Assembly (NCBI GenBank): GCA_002069025.1
Contig: MWBK01000235.1
Coordinates: 1-12,965, forward strand
Direction of reading: 5' to 3'
Length of the DNA: 12,965 bases
Source of the DNA: Bacteroidetes bacterium ADurb.Bin302
GTDB taxonomy: Bacteria; Bacteroidota; Bacteroidia; Bacteroidales; Paludibacteraceae
How positions within the stretch are numbered: the first letter of the stretch is position 1; the number at the start of each line of letters is the position of its first letter. This document shows, in pieces, positions 8,405 to 12,965 of the stretch. The position numbers were made by a program, and so were the translations under genes. The notes under the pieces were generated by a model. That model ran no database searches. It saw only the letters and a program-made list of their open reading frames with translations, and was not told where the DNA came from.

Positions 8405-9436
8405 TTATTGTTGTGCATTAAAGTCATTTAAGACATTCAATTTCACACCATCAATAAGGCGAGCTTGCCCTGTAACTACTAATTCATCACCTTCTTTAAT
8501 CTCTTCGCTTATTATCTCAACATTTTCATCAAAACGTTGACCCAATGTTACAGCAACTCTTTTTGCTCTGCCATTATTATTTAAAAATACATAACGATCA
8601 TTTGAACCGATTAATTTTAAAACAGCTTGATAAGGAGCAATTAAAGTTTTTGCTTTACCAACCGGTATTGTTGTATGTACATACATACCCGGACGCAACA
8701 ATTCTTGTGCATTCGGTATTTTTACCTTTATTGTAAATGTATGAGAATTAACATCTACGGTAGGATACACAATTTCAATTGTACCATTAAATGTTTTATT
8801 AGGATAAATACCAGAAACTATAGAAATAGGCATTCCGACTTTTACAAATGGAAAGTATGCTTCAGGTATATTTATTAAAGCTTTTAAAAAATTAATTTGC
8901 GTAAGAGTAAGAATCGGTTGTCCTGCACACAATTCACCATCTTCAAAATTTTTTGCAGATATATATCCCGAATATTGTGCTTTTACAAAAGTATTTGTTT
9001 CGTATAAAGCCAAGGTTTCTTTTGTTTGGTCGTATTGAACTTTTGTTTTATCATAATTTTGTTGCGAAATACTTCCTGCCTGTTTCAATGCTTCCATACG
9101 TTCCATTTCCACACCTAGATTTGCATAAGCTAATTTTGTAGTTGTATATTGAGTAGGATCCATGCGAACTAATAATTGTCCTTGCGATACTTTATCACCT
9201 ACTTCAACATATATGTGTTCAATAATTCCGCTTATTGAAGACGCAATATTCATGGTTTCGTAACCTTGCAACGTTGTTGCAAGATTAATCTCACGAGAAA
9301 TCTCTTTTTGTTGAAGAATTTGTGTTTGAACCCTCTCTACACGTTCTTCGGTTTTTTCTTCTTTTTTGTTTCCATCACAAGCTGTGAAAGAAAGTGTTAC
9401 TATGGCTGCAACTGTCAGAATACTAAACTTTTTCAT
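8405..9436 (-). CDS. RND efflux periplasmic adaptor (membrane fusion protein), lipoprotein
   Basis: A 343-residue protein that bridges the pump and the outer-membrane channel. MKKFSILTVAAIVTLSFTAC is a lipoprotein signal peptide with the lipidated cysteine at C20, followed by an acidic, lysine-rich linker. The half-lipoyl motifs are about 62-95 (ASSISGIIEHIYVEVGDKV...G) and 152-178 (KAQYSGYIS...GELCAGQPILTL). Between them lies a short alpha-helical hairpin (97-148). The beta-barrel domain (about 183-260) contains LRPGMYV at 247-253, and a membrane-proximal domain runs to the C-terminus. The short hairpin suits direct docking to a TolC-type partner. A 103-bp gap to the upstream channel gene holds a possible internal promoter. 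The order channel-adaptor-pump is usual in Bacteroidota. Confidence 0.93.
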   Translation of the reverse strand: MKKFSILTVAAIVTLSFTACDGNKKEEKTEERVERVQTQILQQKEISREINLATTLQGYETMNIASSISGIIEHIYVEVGDKVSQGQLLVRMDPTQYTTTKLAYANLGVEMERMEALKQAGSISQQNYDKTKVQYDQTKETLALYETNTFVKAQYSGYISAKNFEDGELCAGQPILTLTQINFLKALINIPEAYFPFVKVGMPISIVSGIYPNKTFNGTIEIVYPTVDVNSHTFTIKVKIPNAQELLRPGMYVHTTIPVGKAKTLIAPYQAVLKLIGSNDRYVFLNNNGRAKRVAVTLGQRFDENVEIISEEIKEGDELVVTGQARLIDGVKLNVLNDFNAQQ

Positions 9437-9503
9437 TTTTGTATATTATTATATTTGTTATTTTTTTTTGTTTTGTCCAAGAACTTCTATACTAAACAAA
9501 CTT

Positions 9504-9511
9504 CAAAGGTA
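9504..9511 (-). promoter_or_regulatory. Possible internal promoter -7 element (TACCTTTG) ahead of the adaptor gene
   Basis: The 103-bp gap between the channel and adaptor genes is the longest in the operon. On the minus strand it contains TACCTTTG, a full match to TAnnTTTG, about 67 bp before the adaptor's ATG. No convincing TTTG -33 element is seen 19-21 nt upstream, so this is a weak call. The rest of the gap is AT-rich, ending in an A-rich leader, and has no clear hairpin. Confidence 0.25.
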
Positions 9512-9539
9512 TTTTGTAGCTTTAAATTAATTTGAGGAA

Positions 9540-10835
9540 TTATTTATTCAACAAGTTTTTTAAATTAATGTATGCGTTAACCATCTCCAACATAGAAGAA
9601 ATATAATTAGTTTGAGCCGTTAATAATTCTTGAGTCGCTGTAGTAACTTCAGTACTTGAGGCATATCCAAATTCGAATTTTTTAGAAACATTTTCAAATA
9701 CACTTTGTGTTACATTAATGTTCTTTTTTTGAACTTCATATGTTTCGTAAGCAGATTTAAGATTATACTTCAATTGTTTATCTTGAACTTTTAATAGATC
9801 TTCAGTATCAGCCAAAGTGTTTTGAGCAGCCGCATATGCCAATTTCTTTTCTGTTACGGCAGATGCTCTTTTTCCGCTTGACCATATTGGAATACCTAAT
9901 GAAACTCCTATCATATTAGGGGGAGTTGTATTCATACCTTCTGCTGCCCCAAAATATGTTTTAGCAGAATATTGATAGTATCCACTTAAACTTGGAACAT
10001 AATCCATGGCTGTAAGTGTTATCTGTTTTTTTGCTAATTCTGTATTTTTACTTACTAATTGATAATCGTAATTATTATCAAGGATTAATTCTGACGAAAG
10101 CAAATCAATTGTTGTATCAATGTTCAACAAATCTTCGAGTTTTTCGGTAAGTATTATATCACAATCAACACCTGCACCTAAATATATACGTAACATATTG
10201 TACAATGTTTCAACTTGACGTTTTGTACTATTGATACTACTTTGGTATGATGCTAATTGAACGGAAATTTGATCAGCAGTAGTTTGTTCTGAAGTGCCTA
10301 CTTTAACTGCATTCTGCGCACGTGCGTAGATGTCTTGCATGTTTTTTAGGTTCTTTTCCAATAGAACTACGGTTTCTTCCATTGCCAATATAGAGTAATA
10401 TGTAGTAGTAACATTTGAAGAAACTGTCTGTTCTGTTTGTTTTGCTTGCACATTAGACATATCAATTGCAATATTCTTCAATAAAGTTCCTACTATCTGA
10501 GATCCGGTAATTGCAATAGATGCTGTAATAGCCAAAGTTCCTGATGGGTTCATAGGTACAGAAAAACCACCTATTTGCATATTATAACCACACATATTTG
10601 AGTAGTCAATACTAGCTTTGGCTTGAGGTAACATTGTTGCAATAGTTTGCCAACGAGAAGCCTCAGCTTGCTTGACTGACAATGACGCGTTTTGCAATGA
10701 ACGATTATGCTCTATTGCATATTGCTTAGCATCATTTAAACTAAGATTTAATGACATTCTTTCAGGTTGTCCTTCTTGCGCGAAAGTAGACAATACAGTC
10801 AAAATTGTCAGCAAGGAAAAAAACATTCTTTTCAT
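9540..10835 (-). CDS. TolC-family outer-membrane efflux channel
   Basis: A 431-residue outer-membrane channel of the OEP family. MKRMFFSLLTILTVLSTFA|QEG is a signal peptide cleaved near residue 19, with no lipobox. The two structural repeats are visible. The first starts at LSLNDAKQYAIEHN (31-44) and runs through long heptad-like helices to about 215. The second starts near residue 254 and includes the strand region VPSLSGYYQYSAKTYFG, the conserved GIPIWSSGKR (314-323), and the helix KFEFGYASSTEVTTATQELLTAQTNY (386-411), which resembles the usual FxxGxxxxxEVLxAQxxL pattern. The length is at the short end of the usual range, with no sign of truncation. It starts only 14 bp after the tetR stop codon and so is expected to be co-transcribed with the regulator. 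It should dock to the adaptor encoded next. Confidence 0.93.
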   Translation of the reverse strand: MKRMFFSLLTILTVLSTFAQEGQPERMSLNLSLNDAKQYAIEHNRSLQNASLSVKQAEASRWQTIATMLPQAKASIDYSNMCGYNMQIGGFSVPMNPSGTLAITASIAITGSQIVGTLLKNIAIDMSNVQAKQTEQTVSSNVTTTYYSILAMEETVVLLEKNLKNMQDIYARAQNAVKVGTSEQTTADQISVQLASYQSSINSTKRQVETLYNMLRIYLGAGVDCDIILTEKLEDLLNIDTTIDLLSSELILDNNYDYQLVSKNTELAKKQITLTAMDYVPSLSGYYQYSAKTYFGAAEGMNTTPPNMIGVSLGIPIWSSGKRASAVTEKKLAYAAAQNTLADTEDLLKVQDKQLKYNLKSAYETYEVQKKNINVTQSVFENVSKKFEFGYASSTEVTTATQELLTAQTNYISSMLEMVNAYINLKNLLNK

Positions 10836-10849
10836 GTTACATCTATATA

Positions 10850-11461
10850 TTATTTTTCACTACAATATTTTTTTTGGTAATATTCCAAACCTTTTTTATT
10901 ACATACTATTCTCATATATCCGTCCATCATTAACTCAATAATAGAATCTTTGTATTTTACTTTTTTATCATGTCCAAAATCTAAAGGAGTTAAAAACCAA
11001 CGTTGAGCAAATATAGGAAACAAATCAAGATTAATATCCTTACGGAATAAGCCTTCCTCTATTCCTTTTTTTAAATGTTCTACAAGGATCAATTTAAAAG
11101 TAGAGCTACGTTCTTCAAGAAATTTACGATGTACCTCAGGATAATATTTATCCAAATCTCTGAAAAATTTTTCATTACGACGAGCCCTCTCTCGCTGCAA
11201 AGGTTGTTTAAAACGCATAATAACATCAATCATGTTATATTTGCTATTTGTTAAATCCTTATCGTCTTCTTTTTGATTGTATTCGTTAATGTTTCTCAAT
11301 ACTGCAGATACCAAATCCTCCTTTTGATTATACTCTGTATAGAAAGTCTTCTTTGATATATGCAGTTCATTGCATATATCATCAATACTAACACTTCTGA
11401 TGCCATACTTAACAAATAAAATCTCAGCTGCTTTTTCTATGTCTTTTCTCAAATTTTCCAC
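10850..11461 (-). CDS. TetR-family transcriptional regulator of the efflux operon
   Basis: A 203-residue regulator. Residues about 5-52 form the TetR_N DNA-binding domain: RKDIEKAAEILFVKYGIRSVSIDDIC, then the helix-turn-helix recognition region ELHISKKTFYTEYNQKEDLV (32-51). The rest is a helical ligand-binding and dimerisation domain with no recognisable ligand signature. It is the first gene of the operon, and TetR proteins in this position usually repress their own operon and release it when a pump substrate binds; that is inferred here. The start is GTG at 11461-11459. No ATG, GTG or TTG lies in frame between it and the TAG 30 bp upstream. The next candidate is TTG at codon 4, which would cut into residues before the first helix. 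A promoter -7 element ends only 4 nt before the GTG, so the message may be leaderless. Confidence 0.92.
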   Translation of the reverse strand: MENLRKDIEKAAEILFVKYGIRSVSIDDICNELHISKKTFYTEYNQKEDLVSAVLRNINEYNQKEDDKDLTNSKYNMIDVIMRFKQPLQRERARRNEKFFRDLDKYYPEVHRKFLEERSSTFKLILVEHLKKGIEEGLFRKDINLDLFPIFAQRWFLTPLDFGHDKKVKYKDSIIELMMDGYMRIVCNKKGLEYYQKKYCSEK

Positions 11462-11465
11462 GGCA

Positions 11466-11494
11466 CAAAAGTAGTTTAATTGCAGTATCTACAA
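11466..11494 (-). promoter_or_regulatory. Promoter of the efflux operon (TTG-N18-TACTTTTG)
   Basis: On the minus strand a TTG (11492-11494) lies 18 nt from TACTTTTG (11466-11473), close to the Bacteroidota consensus TTTG-N19-21-TAnnTTTG. Only TGCC separates the -7 element from the GTG start of tetR. The transcript should therefore begin at or just beside the start codon. No other full TAnnTTTG match was found in the 256-bp gap. Confidence 0.6.
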
Positions 11495-11495
11495 T
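11479..11495. promoter_or_regulatory. Candidate TetR operator: 17-bp imperfect palindrome inside the efflux promoter
   Basis: The sequence attgcag-tat-ctacaat has 7-bp arms with one mismatch (6 of 7 paired) and a 3-bp centre. It fills most of the spacer between the -33 and -7 elements and overlaps the TTG. Length, imperfect dyad and position all fit a TetR-family operator that blocks RNA polymerase. Assignment to this regulator is by adjacency. Confidence 0.5.
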
Positions 11496-11548
11496 ATTAT
11501 TATTTGTTAAAATACAACTATCAAAAATCAAAATGATGATATATAATT

Positions 11549-11599
11549 GATAATCAAACGATTATCTGGAAACTATTTTACTGCAGAAATTTCCAGATA
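11549..11599. promoter_or_regulatory. Cluster of inverted repeats upstream of the efflux promoter
   Basis: Two perfect inverted repeats share one arm. The first is gataatc-aaac-gattatc (11549-11566). The second is tatctggaaa (11563-11572) with tttccagata (11590-11599), 10-bp arms separated by 17 bp. Both lie 54-105 bp upstream of the -33 element. That spacing suits a binding site for an upstream activator or a second regulator better than direct repression. As RNA, the second could form a hairpin, but there is no T-run and it lies outside any predicted transcript. Confidence 0.35.
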
Positions 11600-11683
11600 C
11601 CCGTTTTGTAATAGTTTTGCAATAATTTAGTCTATGATTATTAATTTGATTATAACAATGAGTGGTCGCTCAAGAAAGAATGT

Positions 11684-11716
11684 AAAAAAAATAGCGTCAA
11701 ATGACGCTATTTTTTT
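11684..11716. terminator. Terminator of the right-edge gene, symmetrical and probably bidirectional
   Basis: The stem atagcgtca (11691-11699) pairs perfectly with tgacgctat (11702-11710), leaving a 2-nt centre (in practice a 4-nt loop). An A-run (11684-11690) and a T-run (11711-11716) flank it, so either strand would give a hairpin followed by U residues. It begins almost at the stop codon (11718-11720) of the minus-strand gene to its right and separates that gene from the efflux operon promoter. Confidence 0.88.
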
Positions 11717-11717
11717 A

Positions 11718-12965
11718 TTATTGCTCAACTTTACGGTACTTACCTTCAATAAGCAGCATACCCGGGTAAATATCACCACCTGTTGACTTTTTAAAGTAGG
11801 TGGCATCTAGGTCAGCTCCCTCCTCTTTCTCTTCAGCAGCCATATAAAGGTTGTCCCAAATCTTGCCTTTCACTGGTTTGAGATTAGCAACAAATTTATA
11901 CTTGGTTTTATTGGTATTAGGGTCAACTATACGTTGAACAACTTGGAATTTACTCTTTTCAGTAATGCCCTCTTTAAGTCCAATCTTAGCCTTATAACCT
12001 ATTACATTACCTTTTTCATTGGTTACAAGCTCATAGATAGGAGTTTTAAGTTTAAAGTCTTCATATTTAAGCTGAAGTGCGGCAATATTCTTATCTTGTG
12101 AACGAGTGCAGTTAAGTTTAACCAAATCATGACGATCATACTTTCCCTTAACTACTGAATTCTCATCAAATTCATACTCATGAGCCACATATTTAACCTT
12201 AAAGAGTGATGTGTCATTCATAAAGGCTGTCATACGCTCAACATCAGGCTCTTCTGTGTAATATGAATCATAAAAAACCGCCTCTATTGAATCATTCCAT
12301 TGCAATTGGAATAGGTATGAGTGGTTCATAACCTTAAAGCCCGTAAACTGATCAGCAATGGCACCAGCCATGTCGGCCACTTGTGAACCTACATTGCCGC
12401 CAAGAAAGGCATCTGCAACACCACCAAGAATTGACATTGCAGTCTTTGCAGCAGCAGCCTTCTGTTCTGCTGTAACGTATGTCATATCATTGACAATGGC
12501 AAATGTTTGTCCAATAAGTTCTTCTCCGGCATCAGATAGAGTTGCAAGACCACGGGTTGTACGCATGGCATTCTGAACATCAAGTGCTGTTGCGTCATAT
12601 TGACCTCTCTCTTGAATAAGTTGGGTATTAAACGTTGCCGTGGCAGGATCATCTGATGAAATATTAAACCATTTGCCAATCATATGGAGGCCAATATTTG
12701 ACTTATTCAGAAACTTCTCCAAAGCTATTCCGTTTTTCTCTATCTCTTTAGACGAGAGTATTTTACCATACACAGCTTTGTAAAGTCCGTCCTTTTTTTT
12801 CTGAGTTCCGTTAAACCATGAGTTTTCAAGAACCTTAATATTCATGTCATGGCCATCATACTTGTCTGGGATAGGAATCTCAACGTATGCATCTTTAATA
12901 TCTTTACCAAACTCATCTTCAGGGTGATGAACCATCATTGTTGCCAAGGCACTACGGCGGTACTT
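11718..12965 (-). CDS. Uncharacterised Bacteroidales protein, C-terminal 415 residues (5' end outside window)
   Basis: The frame is open to the right edge. A TTG at 12947 is a possible start codon, but the frame continues upstream of it as KYRRSALATMM, and the YRRS segment looks like conserved family sequence, so the gene is treated as truncated by the window. I do not recognise a named domain. Visible features (residue numbers from the window edge): an Ala/Gly-rich hydrophobic stretch at about 168-204 with GGVADAFLGG and GSQVADMAG, which could be an amphipathic or membrane-associated helix; a segment VFYDSYYTEEPD (about 230-241); and a compact C-terminal module (about 330-412) with EKSKFQVVQ, GKIWDN (367-372), TYFKKSTGGD and YPGML. 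That last module resembles the conserved end of exported proteins of unknown function in Bacteroides and Prevotella. C286 is the only cysteine seen. GC content is uneven (55% at 12361-12420, 28% at 12001-12060). A hairpin terminator follows the stop codon directly. Confidence 0.8.
   Translation of the reverse strand, partial: KYRRSALATMMVHHPEDEFGKDIKDAYVEIPIPDKYDGHDMNIKVLENSWFNGTQKKKDGLYKAVYGKILSSKEIEKNGIALEKFLNKSNIGLHMIGKWFNISSDDPATATFNTQLIQERGQYDATALDVQNAMRTTRGLATLSDAGEELIGQTFAIVNDMTYVTAEQKAAAAKTAMSILGGVADAFLGGNVGSQVADMAGAIADQFTGFKVMNHSYLFQLQWNDSIEAVFYDSYYTEEPDVERMTAFMNDTSLFKVKYVAHEYEFDENSVVKGKYDRHDLVKLNCTRSQDKNIAALQLKYEDFKLKTPIYELVTNEKGNVIGYKAKIGLKEGITEKSKFQVVQRIVDPNTNKTKYKFVANLKPVKGKIWDNLYMAAEEKEEGADLDATYFKKSTGGDIYPGMLLIEGKYRKVEQ

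Noticed and set aside
12358..12576. Plus-strand open frame of 72 codons, Ala- and Pro-rich
   Set aside because: It is the complement of the Ala/Gly-rich part of the right-edge gene; its composition follows from that.
12930..12947. TTG at 12947 as the true start of the right-edge gene
   Set aside because: The frame continues to the window edge with YRRSA, which looks like conserved family sequence, and no promoter or leader signal can be seen. A truncated gene is more likely.

Overview
The window looks like a chromosomal segment of an AT-rich member of the Bacteroidota, probably of the order Bacteroidales. This rests on three things: promoter elements of the TAnnTTTG type, leaders rich in A with no Shine-Dalgarno sequence, and gene families typical of that group (PCMD-domain surface proteins, a tetR-tolC-adaptor-RND efflux operon, and an exported family with a YRRS motif). 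The genus cannot be read from the sequence. All five complete genes and both partial genes lie on the minus strand, so transcription runs from right to left.

Left part (1-4680): the first 1560 codons of a very large exported protein that continues beyond the left edge. It has a signal peptide, a PCMD-like domain, fifteen tandem beta-sandwich (cadherin-like) repeats of 81-91 residues, and the start of a second PCMD-like domain. It has its own candidate promoter (4742-4749) and is separated from the upstream operon by a strong intrinsic terminator (4843-4880).

Middle (4907-11461): a five-gene efflux operon read in the order TetR-type regulator (11461-10850), TolC-type outer-membrane channel (10835-9540), lipoprotein membrane-fusion adaptor (9436-8405), RND inner-membrane pump of the HAE-1 type (8377-5207), and a small PII-like protein (5200-4907). 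Intergenic gaps are 14, 103, 27 and 6 bp. The three middle proteins should form a tripartite drug or amphiphile exporter. The TetR protein probably represses its own operon through a palindrome inside its promoter. The PII-like protein, almost fused to the pump gene, is a candidate ligand-sensing modulator of the pump. The tetR gene appears to start with GTG at or next to the predicted transcription start, which suggests a leaderless mRNA.

Right part (11718-12965): the C-terminal 415 residues of an uncharacterised protein of a Bacteroidales family, closed by a hairpin terminator directly after its stop codon. Its composition is patchier and locally more GC-rich than the rest of the window.

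No RNA genes, insertion sequences, CRISPR arrays or attachment sites were seen. The most unusual items are the double-PCMD and 15-repeat architecture, the PII-like protein tied to a non-metal-type RND pump, and the compact, apparently leaderless tetR promoter-operator.
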